Assembly (NCBI GenBank): GCA_003254905.1
Contig: QANU01017745.1
Coordinates: 62,001-126,000, forward strand
Reading direction: 5' to 3'
Length of the DNA stretch: 64,000 nt
Origin: Nissolia schottii
Lineage: Eukaryota > Streptophyta > Magnoliopsida > Fabales > Fabaceae
Of the stretch, positions 1 through 11,293 are shown piece after piece. The notes beneath the pieces are model-generated. The model ran no database searches. It worked only from the letters and a program-made list of their open reading frames with translations, and was not told the origin of the DNA. The translations under genes and the position numbers were made by a program. Each line of letters opens with the position of its first letter. Within the stretch, counting starts at the first letter, position 1.

Positions 1-1175
1 AGGAAAACAAAGATGAAACCCATACCCAAGATGATAACCAAGTAAGATGGCTCCAAGGCAAGCGACACCAACATAGGGAAGAACAGTTCCAGAAGATTTT
101 CCTGGAGCATTAGTGGGGATAAGATCCTCAACATCTTCATCTGCAACGCAATTTCACTCAGCAACATTTGAGGGACACAAACTCTACCATAACAAACAAA
201 TTCCGAATACAATATTAAGAGCCATCAAGGGATGTAATAAAAGGAAGCTATAATGGATAATATTGCAGGCTCTAACATGGTTTTACAAAGTACATTATTC
301 TAAAAGACTACACAACCTAACTAATATTTTGTAACTCATTGTAACCAAGTTGAAATCAACTCATCAGGATTGCCAACCAACGACCAGCATTCTCCTAAAA
401 TTGACCACAGATCAAAGAGAAGTGCCTTATTAAAGAAATTTCAGGCATTTTGATGAAATTTAATGTTCGGAAATCCTAATCAACAAAACCCTCCAACGAT
501 ACAAACATGAATTCACATTCACATAGACAAGTAGGGCCTTAAAGAAAAACTTTGCTGTGATTCAACAGTGTTATCAAATATCCGCTATTGTGCTGCAATA
601 GCACTATAGCATAGCGGCTTTTGAGCTGGTCGCTATGCTATTTTACAGGGTTAATTGGCCGCTATGGCAGAAAAAGCAGTGCTATGGCGGAAAAAATAGT
701 GGGTTTTGAGCAAAACTCTATTTCCACTGTTGATAACACTAATTCAACATCAAAATCAAATATCAAACAAGCAATCCAGCCATGAAAAAGAAGCAAAACA
801 AATCATAACCCATGTACATGAATCAATCACTTCACAATCACATAATAATCACAGAATAGCTAATAAACCAAATACATCAAAGGCAATCAGCAACAAACAG
901 AAGAGACACAAACCAGAAGCCTGAACCCTGATTGATCTAGGCTTAACCGATGAGCCAAAAATGCTCCCAATGACCCTTGTTGCATTACTACTCAGTTCGG
1001 TCTCCATAGTGACAGAAGAACCAGGCCTCAAACCAAAGCCACCATTCATGAATACTCTTTTTCTTTGTTGTCTCAGAGAACCTTCGATTCTTCTGAAATC
1101 AGCAGAATCCACCAAGACCCTTTGCTTGTGAACCCCCAAAGAGGTTACTTTTACTCCAAAGGTTGAAACTTGCAT
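1..1175 (-). CDS. pGlcT: Plastidic glucose transporter, upstream tandem copy (5' part only; continues beyond window start)
   Basis: Two coding exons are visible: exon 1 at 914-1175 (start ATG at 1175) and exon 2 at 26-140. The remaining exons lie left of the window. Exon 1 encodes a Ser/Arg-rich chloroplast transit peptide ([10 protein letters not shown]...) and exon 2 the start of the first membrane helix, ending GAILLGYHLG. Both exons and the intron between them align with the complete copy at 3271-8068, so this is a tandem duplicate. The family (plastidic glucose transporter 4, MFS sugar porters) exports glucose from starch breakdown across the inner plastid envelope. Similarity extends about 330 bp upstream of the ATG (to about 1510) and then stops. 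The intron carries a 174-bp MITE at 567-740 that the other copy lacks. Whether this copy is intact cannot be judged here. Confidence 0.85.
567..740. mobile_element. hAT-like MITE in pGlcT intron 1
   Basis: A 174-bp insert is bounded by terminal inverted repeats AGTGTTATCAA (567-577) and TTGATAACACT (730-740). It is flanked by near-identical 8-bp target duplications, GATTCAAC (559-566) and AATTCAAC (741-748). The paralogous intron of the downstream copy has the unoccupied site, CAATTCAACATC near 7600, confirming a clean insertion. The interior is rich in CCGCTAT/GCTATGGCGG motifs. No coding capacity. The 8-bp duplication points to hAT, but the superfamily is inferred. Confidence 0.85.
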
Positions 1176-3270
1176 AACTCAAAAAAGATTCCAATACCCG
1201 AAAAAGTCAAAACTCAATAAATAAATAAATAATAAATGAACACTAATTTTTAAGAAACCGAAGAAAGGAAGGAAAAAAAATACAGAATCAGGATGGCCTT
1301 ACTTAACGGGAATTGCAGTAACCAAACCAACCAACCAAACCGTCAAATGAATCTTAGGACAATGCTGGAATATGGAGAATCTAGGAAGATGCCAAAAAAA
1401 AAAAAACTAAAATGAAAGGTGTGAAAAAAAAAGGTAAATAAGTTGGCAGAGGGATTTACCGCGGGGTAAAAGGGTAAAAAGTTATGAGTAACAAAAGGAG
1501 TGTGTACTGTGCACACAACGCACAAGGGTGAGTTGGCCCAACTTTCTGTGTTCTTATTAGGCCCATGGTTTAGCTTAATTATGTTTTAGTTTTATTATGT
1601 ACATATAAACTATTATTTTTGCACGAATAAGCTTTTAAAAATTATGATAATAAAAATAAAAATGTACTTATTATTGAAAAGTATTTATACACATATTATA
1701 GGTTTAATTTTTATGTATTGACAATTAGAATGATCTAATCAAATTTTGCCAACATTAATGAATATGTTTGACTTTTATATCTATTACTTAATGTTCATTT
1801 TTAAGGTTACGTTTCACAATTTTAATAACAATTTTGATGATTTTAAAAGTTTGGGGGGCAAAATTAATGGAGTCTGCTATACTAATAACGCCAGAGGAAT
1901 TGTTGCTAGGTTCTGTTTCATATGTATATGATTTGAATTGGTACAATTTTCTAAGGCTATGTGATTATGTGAAAATTTCCTCAACTATGATATATGAAGT
2001 TGTGATAAGTGTAGTAGTTACAGGATCCACAAAGGGCTTTGAACTGAAACATAGGCTATGAAAGCATAAAGTTGCTATATTCCATGATAAGCCAATGTAT
2101 CAAGAAGAAAAAGTGATATAAATGGTTTATTTTCACTTATATGCCACCAAAAATCTGACTTAGAAGATCATTTTAGTGTCTAATAATGCTTTGAAATTTA
2201 ATTTCAATTAATCAAATAAGGAAACTTTTTCCATTTTTTAAAGTGTCCAAAAATTTAAGTTTGAGAGAAATATTCATCTCAATCTAGACATCAAAACAAG
2301 TCTCCGAGTTCAATGAACACTTCCATAAGTACTTGCAAGTGATAACTTCATACAATTAGGCGATGTTTGGTTTATGTTCGAGATAGAGAGCACTAAAATA
2401 GTGAGACAATAGAGACACGTCTCTTATTTCTAGATATATAGAAATTATTATAAAAATCATCATCGAGACATGTCTCTTATATCTCTTTTTTGGAGATACA
2501 AAAATTAATTTAAAAGGTGTTCCGAGACAGATAATTTCAAGTTTTTATATAATTTCAAGTGTTTATTTATTTTCATAAACATATTTTTGTCCTCAATATC
2601 TCTGTCTCTTCTGTCTCAAGACAAAAACCGCACATTAACTTAGTGGCAAAATGATAGATTCACAATTCATTGTATCAGTTTGTAGCTCAATATAAGATAA
2701 ATACAATGACCTCATCTAAAGTAAGAAAGTAAGTATTCCTAAGATACAAAAATTCAAAGNTAAATACAATGACCTCATNTAACCCTATTAGTATCTAGAA
2801 TATTATAAATAGTGATAGAATGGAATTAGAGAGTATGGAAAATTTGGTTTAGGCTATCCTACCCTCTCTCTCTTAGGATTTCTTCTCTACTTTTCCATCT
2901 TTATCCTATTCTCTTGTAATTCAACTACAAGAAAATGCAGAAACTATCCACAATTGCTCTATCATTTCCATAATTCTATCATCTACAATTTTACATCGTT
3001 ACACAGATAATTTCAAGTTTTTATTTATTTTCATCCATTTCTCTAAACATATTTTTGTCCTCAATGTCTCTGTCTCTTCTGTCTCAAGACAAAAACCACA
3101 CATTAACTTAGTGGCAAAATGATAGATTCACAATTCATTATATCAGTATGTAGCTCAATATAAGATAAATACAATGACCTCATCTAAAGTAAGAAAGTAA
3201 GTATTCCTAAGATACAAAAATTCAAAGAGCAACATTAGAGTTATGAGCACATGCATTTTCCTTGAGGACC
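1176..3270. other. Intergenic region between the pGlcT copies
   Basis: No gene seen. 1176-1510 is the proximal promoter shared with the second copy; 1442-1488 holds a conserved block including ATTTACCGCGG. A site II-like TTGGCCCAAC lies near 1533. Around 1805-1870 is a degenerate piece related to the fold-back element at 52072-52323. 2340-2640 is a low-complexity segment with repeated GAGACA/TGTCTC motifs, resembling a decayed MITE. 2527-3227 contains the direct repeat listed separately. Confidence 0.6.
2527..3227. repeat. Direct repeat of about 230 bp separated by about 240 bp, with ambiguous bases
   Basis: The sequence from ACAGATAATTTCAAG to AAAAATTCAAAG occurs at about 2527-2759 and again at about 3005-3227, nearly identical apart from a few substitutions and small gaps. 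Between them is unrelated AT-rich DNA that begins with a third short copy of TAAATACAATGACCTCAT (2761-2778), flanked by single Ns at 2760 and 2779. Either a real tandem duplication with an insert or an assembly join. The second copy ends just downstream of the stop codon of the complete pGlcT gene. Confidence 0.75.
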
Positions 3271-6200
3271 CTAAGTTGCAGGACTAAGAGCACGTTCTAT
3301 TTCTTCTAATGATCGACCCTTTGTTTCCACAACATTACCAGCTACGTACAAGACAGCAAGAATACACACAGTTGAGAACCCCAAGTATACTGTGCTGATG
3401 CCAAACATGTTCACAACACTCAAGAAATAGAGTCCAATCACAAAGTTTGAGATCTGATCAAGGGAAGAAAAAAATAAGAATTAGAGTCCATCATTAGCAT
3501 AACTTTCATGCCACCAACAAAAAATGAATCATCCCAACCCAGACATCATTAAAAGGTCAAACATAAATTATAGGCACGGTATTTTGGGGAGGCGATTGTA
3601 GCAAAAGGTAAGGTCTGTTTGGTTTCTATTTCCATTTCGTGTTTTCATTTCCTGTTATTGGTCTGGTTCTTGTTTTTTTGGAGTTTTGTGAAGGAAAATA
3701 GTGAAAACATGAAAATGTTGTTCCTCATTGCTTCACAAAATTCGGGGGGAAAAAAACAAATTGAAAAGAAGAAATGAAAACGAAACTAAATAAACTCATA
3801 GTATCTTAGAAATGTTTATCGAATGATATTAGTTAGAACTTAAGAAAATAGAAGCAAGCACAAGAGAACTACGTGGTAGTATTTGGTATGACTTCTCCCT
3901 CTTCTTTAAGAGAACACTCCTTGAGCAAGAGAAAAGTCTTGTTATATTCCACGTTGTTTCCCACTTTCATTATACCGTGAAAGAAATGGCTGAACTGTCA
4001 AATTAACAAGATTATTCTCTTACTCAAAGCACCCCGAGAATTTCTCCAGAAGAATTTCAAAATTGACGGCAAGATAAAGGGAGTGAGTTAAAGGCGATAT
4101 TAGATTCAATAGCAAAATCACTTGGATGCTTACCCAATGTGTGACTAATGCCAAAGAAACTGCTTTTGCTCTGATTCTAGAGGCAAATATCTCCGGTAGA
4201 AGAAGGGCAGGCACCGGACCGGCACCAAGAGAGAAGGATAAGACATAGCTGTTTTAAGATTCATAGACACCAAAGTGTCAAAATAAGAGAAAAATGGATA
4301 ATAATATAAGGTAGCCTTTCGGTGAATGGAATTGCTGTTGGCGGCAAAATTCAACGACTTACAGGACTGTTCCAAGGATGGCAAGGTTGCCGGAGTATGG
4401 TGCAAGACCCTTCCAAGTAAACGACAGAGAAAGAAGCAACATAGAAGCTGCCTGTGAAAGACAAAAATGAAAGGTGTTTCACAAATTATTTACTATAAGA
4501 TGAATAGGCTAAATACTTGTATTATAACAAGATGTAAGCATAATATAATAACATCATAAAGTTTTGAATTGAATGTGACTTAAAGAATCCAATCTAAGGA
4601 TCAAAATCTTCTGCATTAGACCTTAGATGGATAGAGAGTCGAAAATAACTATTACCATCCCACTAAAGCTTGTGATAAGGAGACTTTTCCTTCCTTGTCT
4701 GTCCATCAGCGAGGAAGCGATCACGGTGCCTGCAACAAAATCAAACATCAGTCAGAAACAAAATATCATGTTTGTGCAAAAGTACCACATTAAGATGTTC
4801 AGAACAACAACAAAAAATACCACTAACCAAACACATTTGATGCACCAACAAGGGCACTTGCCGCAACATCAGAAGCGATTCCAGCGCTGCGGAAGACGGC
4901 AGTTGAATAATATACCACGGCATTGATTCCGGCAAACTGCTGGAACAAATAAAGTGCTGCCCCAACACTGACAACTGCAACAAGACATTAGAGTAGAGTA
5001 AACTAAAAAGATGTTGAGCAGTGAAACGAAAACATAGACTGTGTCGAAATTATTAAGATGTGTCCCTTTCATAAACTAGAAATTTTTTTCCATAATGAAA
5101 TCTGGTATTAGTTTTTAAATCCTGGAATACCTTTCCAATGTCGGCTACTAAACAGATCAAACCATCCTGCATCAGGTTCAGAAGACCCTTGACTCGATGC
5201 TGTCAAGTCGCGCATAACCAAAGCAACTCTTTCTTTTCCATACAATGTTCTAATAGCCTTTTCTGCTTCAGCGACTTTCCCTTGCTGTAAAAAAAATAAA
5301 TGTACTTTTCTCAGAAAAACTACAATTCTCAATTTCTCATTAAAACTTCAAATCCTATACATTTCTATGCCTGTTCTGCTAAATTTGAATCACATGACAT
5401 AAAAAAGTTAAGAACATCGATAGTGTCTTTATTAGATTTCAAAAATTACATTCACTAGTTCTTTGAAAAAACGATAGCTTATTAGAAAAAACGATAGCTT
5501 ATTAACAAAGTTGTCACCGTAAACTATAATCCAATGGATAGGTTTTGAAATGAATATAGAATATTAGAGAAGTAATAAGTTTCGCACGGCTAGTTTTGCA
5601 ATGATTCTAGCACTGCAAGACAACCTGAAAAAGCCAGCGAGGACTTTCCGGAGAAATTGCCATTCCTAGTGCTAACAGAACAGATGGAACAACTGCAACT
5701 CCAAACATTGTCCGCCACCTGATAAAATTAAATGAACAAAAGTGAATGAAGGAAAAAAGGATGCAAGTTAACAAACATGTATTCACAATGCCTATTACAG
5801 AAAACTACATTGTCTTCACAACGGAATGAAAATGTTTCAAGGTTTTTATCTTCACTTTCTTTCTCACAGATTATTAGCAATATGAAGAGTTTTTTTTTTT
5901 TTCCTCTCTACTTCAAAACTTTTTACACTCTCTGATATAACATGTTACCATCTCTAGATTAAATTTATCGCCAGAAGAAATAAACAGCTCACAAAAAGGT
6001 AACACGAAACAACAAGATACCATGTAGGGTTTCCAGCCAGTGGCAAACCAACCACTAACGCTACAAGAATCCCGATACATATAAAAAGTTGATTAACGGT
6101 TCCAAGGGCGCCGCGGATTTCAGTTGGAGAAATCTGTCCATTATGATTCGTGAAGAGTCACCATGAAGTCAACATATAAAATATGTAAACAAGATCACAA

Positions 6201-8068
6201 AGGTTAAAATAATTTATCAAAAGGCACCACCTCAGATATGTATAACGGTACAATAGCAGAAGAAATGCCAATTCCTATACCAGCTAGCACACGTCCAATG
6301 ATCATTGTCTGAACACTCTGGGCTGTAGCACTGTGAATATATATATTTTTTAATTTGAAGCATCAGATTTCGAAAATCACAAAAGATCAAACCTTAATCT
6401 CAAGAACAACTGACAGACCAAAGAAATCCTCCGATCGTTAGAGGGATCGCATCCAGCTGAAAAGTCCTAGTTCGGCCGAATTTGTCAGCCAATGTTCCAC
6501 CGGTAAATGAACCAACAGTGGCACCAGCAAGCACCGAACTGACAATCCATCCTGTTCATGGATTTTACAGTCATGAAGGTTATGAGAAAATCGATGGAGC
6601 ATGTTCAAGTGAAACAATAATTTTCAGAAACAGAAGTTATAGAAAGCAGATACAAACAATTTTCACAAACATCTGTTCCACTCAAACTTCATGCCATAAA
6701 ACTAAAGCTTTTTCAGTTTAATATAAAGTAACATTAAGAAGGCTAGAATCTCCGTTTTCATATATACTAAAATTAAGCAACTACATCATTTTTTCTTCCA
6801 CATAAAAGACAAGAAACGTGTACCTTGCAGTCCAGTGTTCTCAGTAATGCCGAGATCCTTGGCAAGGTACTCAAGAGCACCATTAACCACCCTGTAACAA
6901 ACAACACAAAGTCAGAGCTTCCCGCATGAAAATCAAGGAATACTCAACATTAGACTCCAACATGTGTCTTGCAGCAAATCGTTCGAGACATCTAAAAGTG
7001 TCACATGTTGCTTGTATGATTTAGATTGCAATATATAAATGAAAAATGGTGTAGTGCAGAATAAGTCCATTGATATGCAAATGTAAAATGAAGATGAAAA
7101 CCATACGCAAGATGATAACCGAATAACATGGCGGCAAGGCAAGCAACGCCAACATAGGGAAGAACAGTCCCAGAAGATTTTCCCAGAGCATTATTGGGGA
7201 CAAGATCCTCAACATCTTCATCTGCAATGCAATTTCACTCAGCAACATTCGAGGGACATAACAAGCTCATTCATAACATGTAAATTCCAGATATGATAAT
7301 TAAGAGCCATCAAGGGATAATACTACAGACTCTAACATGGTTTTGCTTTGCAAGGTACATTCTTCTTAGAAACATTTACAGCCTAACTAATATACTTCAA
7401 CTCATCGTAGCCAAGTCGAAATTGACACATTAGAATTGCCAACCAACAATCAGCATTCTCCTAAATCGATCAAAAAGAAAAGAACAGCCGTTCAGTTAAA
7501 GATATTTCATGACATTTTGATGAAATTTCACATTGGCAAATTAGGCAAATTTCACAGTCACATAATCAAGTAGGGCCTTAATAGAAAACTTTGCTGCAAT
7601 TCAACATCAAAATAAAAAAATCAAACCAGCAATCCAGCCATAGAGGAAAAACAAAACAAAAAAGAAGCCTAATGTATACATATGAATCAAGCACTTCAAA
7701 TGTCATTGATAAACAAAAACAAAAAAAATCTCAAAATAGCTAACAAACCAAACCAAAAACATCAAATCCAAACAGAAAAGAAGACACAAACCAGAAGCCT
7801 GAACCCTGATTGATCTAGGCTTAACCGATGAACCAAAAATGCCACCAAAAACCTTTCTTGCACCACTACTCAGTTCAGTCTCCATAGTGACAGAAGAACC
7901 AGGCCTCAAACCGAAGCAGCTATTCATGAAGACCCTTCTTCTTCGTCTTCTTCTTCTTCTTTGTCCCAGAGAACCTTCGATTCTTCTGAAATCAGCAGAT
8001 TCCACCAAGACCCTTTGCTTGTGACCCCCCAAAGAGGTTAATTTTACTCCAAAGGTTGAAACTTGCAT
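3271..8068 (-). CDS. pGlcT: Plastidic glucose transporter 4-like protein (complete copy)
   Basis: Thirteen exons read on the minus strand: 7792-8068, 7107-7221, 6824-6891, 6419-6551, 6231-6330, 6021-6133, 5625-5718, 5131-5284, 4828-4974, 4656-4729, 4363-4451, 4134-4248 and 3271-3453. All join in frame at GT-AG borders to give 553 aa, close to the family length. Residues 1-92 form a chloroplast transit peptide with a run of nine arginines. The rest is a 12-helix MFS sugar porter with [10 protein letters not shown] and DRQGRK loops, PESPRWLF after helix 6, [13 protein letters not shown] in helix 7, and the C-terminal [13 protein letters not shown]. The family exports starch-derived glucose from the plastid stroma. 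Unlike the neighbouring copy, helix 1 reads [11 protein letters not shown], replacing two glycines with alanine. The gene otherwise looks intact, so it is probably functional. Confidence 0.93.
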
Positions 8069-11000
8069 ACTATCTTTTAAAAGATTCCAATACCCAAAAA
8101 GTCAAAACTCAGTTAAAAAACATTTAATTTTGAGAAATCGAAGAAAAAAAGAGAAAAAAAAATACAGATCAGAATGGTCTTAACAGGAAATGCAGTCACC
8201 AAACCAACCAAACAAACGGCCAAATGAATCTTAGGACAATGTTGGAATTTGGAGAATCTAGGACGATGCTAAAAAAAAAAAAATAAATCTTAAATGAAAG
8301 GTGTGAAAGAAAAGGTAAAAAAGTTGGCAGAGGAATTTACCGCGGTAAGAGGGTAAAACTTTATGAGCAGCAATAAGTGCACCCACAAGGATTTTTTTTT
8401 TCTGTGTGATGATTACTTTATTGTTTATTATTTTCTATTAAATATCGCTTTTAATTTTTTAGATATTGTGTTGATTTAGTGTATTTAGGTATAATTTATA
8501 TTTAAATATATTGAATTAGTAATGTATTTAAAAATTAAAATTGACAATTAATAAAATGAGAGAATAGGTCCTCTCTTCACTCATTTAACTAAGAGTGCTT
8601 TATAATTTTATAAGTTGATTGTGTAAAATCATCCGACTTATTAGTAAATAGTATCATGCATGCGAGAAGAAAGGATTGCTGCAAACAACGTGGACTAAGT
8701 TGGTGAAGGATACAATTTTACCTTCCTTTGCATTTTCTGAGGAAAAATTATGAAAAATAAAACTTGGAAATTATTTTGAATTTTTTTTTTTGTGCAGAAT
8801 TGGTTTTACGAGTTTTTTTAAGGTTATGGATTTGGGCTTGTGCTGAGTCGTTGTAACTGCATGTGGGCCTCAGCCCACTAGGGCAGGAAGTTCCCATGCA
8901 CACTTTGACATTGCAGTCTAGAAGTCCAACTTTACAGTACTTGATAATAATAATAATAATAAAATGTAGCTAGCTACTTCACTGTATAATTGAGGTAAGC
9001 CACGAGATGTAGTGTGACAGTAGCTTATCTTGTCCCCTAATCATGAGGTTTGGGAGTTTGATCTCGCGCATGAAAAATGGAAAAACATTTTTGTGAAACA
9101 TTTTTGTTGTCAATAATCTATCATTTTGTGTGAGTTCAGTTAATTTAAATCTAATACCTCAAATTCATACAAAACATCTCTTTATGGACATATAATATGG
9201 TCAAGTCTTTATTTCAAACGCATGATTGAGCTCATTTTACTAACCTATAACTTGAAACATAAGTACATCAAATTATAAGTTGTTTAATAGGCTAAACATT
9301 TGTATAATAATCCAACTTGACATTGACTTGCACATAATGCATTAATGTTGTAATAATTAATAGTTTAGCCTTACCCACGTGAATTCCCATTTTGAATTGA
9401 AATGTGAGCTTATCTATCTATTTATTCTAATAAATTAAAATAGTGGCTAAGATCCGTCATCACATTACTTGTCCATTTTGAACTCAAAATATCTCAAAAC
9501 TCATCCACTTGTCTTTGTGTAAAAGAGACATAATTTGCATATTATTGGAAGCTTTTATTTAACCACATATTCATCTAAGTCATTGTGTCAAGCATGTGAT
9601 CAAGTATCAAGTCTCAAGACACACACTATATGGTGAATTAGTATATAATATAAGTTTAATTTAGTGTTAAAGAGTTACATTATATGTATTTGTAATTAAC
9701 CAAGTAACAAGCATTTGAATTTTCAGATTTCTTTTGTACCAACTAAAAACCCCAATATATAAATGACTTGGTGTTAATTAACTTAATGATTACTAGTATG
9801 ATAAGAAGGAAAAAGCGACACCACAAAATATTTACCTACCATGAAATATTTAATTAATAATGTGTTTACTATGTGGGGAACAAGAGATGATAATTATATA
9901 ATGCAATCATGTATATATAGAAGGAAAGAGAATGAAGCATAGTTTTTGATGATTTTTTTTCCTGTTCTTTTCGCTGACTTTTTATGCATAAAATGATATG
10001 CATATATATACCATCATTGCCATGCATGTGCGTTTGAATAATATTTCCCCACATAACAGTACTCTTTCTCTTAGAAAATTTCTTAACCAATTAATAACTT
10101 CTAATTAAGTGGATTTAGCTAGCTTTGTTCCCTATTCACTTAAGACCGCTAGTTCAGTGGTTCCGTGCATGTACATTATTCATAATTGGGACACTAAACA
10201 GGAGTTATATGTAAAATATTATTTAAACCCTCAAAATTTTACTATCACAATTTTTGTTAGAATGATATTATATATACTATTTTTAATTTTTGAATATATA
10301 GATTATTTGTTTTTTATATTCCTTGAACTTATCCAACTATTTTTTTTGATACACATCCAACTATTACTTTAGAAATCGAAGGGGAAAAAATAATGAATTG
10401 AAAAAACTTAAACATAACTTTATGGCAACGTATCATAATGAACCAGGAAGGTAAACTATATGATCAAGGAATTTCAATCATTGTCCGTCCCCAGTTTCCC
10501 CCAACTTGCAAATCTATGCATGTTTTTAGGTGGTTTGGCAAAGTATATTTAATCTCTGCCAGCTACCATGAAAGAGGGACAAGCTCCCACCTCCACCTGC
10601 GTTTGTGTTAATTTGGTATCAAAAGACAAGAAAAGGGGTATTAAGATATAAGAACATAAAATTGATATATTTTTTGTATTTCATTAAAATTGAAATAAAG
10701 AGATAAAAAACTTTTGATTTAAGGGACAAAATTAGAGTTTGGAGAGACTAAAACTTTCTTTATCTCTATATCTCTATCATCGTATCATATTTTTGATATT
10801 AAGAATTTTCACTATAGTGCTTTATATGTTGCATCATTGTCTCTTACTTATATTGGGAAATTGTTGATCTAGCCAATCCTTTGTCATCATGCGTAATGAA
10901 AACGGGACAAACAATGAGTTGCCAACTTAGAATTGAGCAGGTTTATTTTAACTCTAAAAGATAATTTATGAAAAGATAGTTATCTAAATATTATAGAATT

Positions 11001-11190
11001 ATATATTTAATTTAACATTCTATATGTTCAATCTTTAGTGTGAGTTATATGTACGTGTTATCGTGATGTTTAAAGATCCAACATATAGAATGTGAATTTC
11101 CTGATGAGAAAAACAAATAAATAATAGACTCTAATATTAGAAAAATAATAGTGTGCACGAAAATTAATTCCCTTATGTAAAAGACATGAT

Positions 11191-11293
11191 TGTTGGAAAA
11201 TGATAAGTATTTCAAAAGCTCTAGTCCCACATTGGTTAGCTCCCAAATCTTTTGAGTGTTTATATACTTTAGTAGTTGTTGTATTGGCCAACA
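11191..11293. mobile_element. Probable solo LTR of a miniature retrotransposon (TRIM-like)
   Basis: A 103-bp segment begins TGTTGG and ends CCAACA, matching the 5'-TG...CA-3' short inverted ends of LTRs. It is flanked by near-identical 5-mers ATGAT (11186-11190) and ATGAC (11294-11298). Inside are AGTCCCACATTGG (11223-11235) and a TATATA box (11261-11266), promoter-like features common in short plant LTRs. The first also resembles the plant snRNA upstream sequence element. No partner LTR was seen, hence 'solo'. Confidence 0.5.

Noticed and set aside
1343..1525. Small minus-strand frame upstream of pGlcT exon 1
   Set aside because: Lies in promoter sequence, Phe-rich from poly-A/T tracts, and is not preserved in the paralogous promoter.
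4627..4983. Open frames on both strands in the 4.6-5.0 kb region
   Set aside because: Shadows of pGlcT exons 9 and 10 and intron read-through.
8999..9075. Possible tRNA or SINE because of GAGTTTGATCTC
   Set aside because: No cloverleaf could be formed and no good A box or tail was found, so it is mentioned only within the intergenic description.
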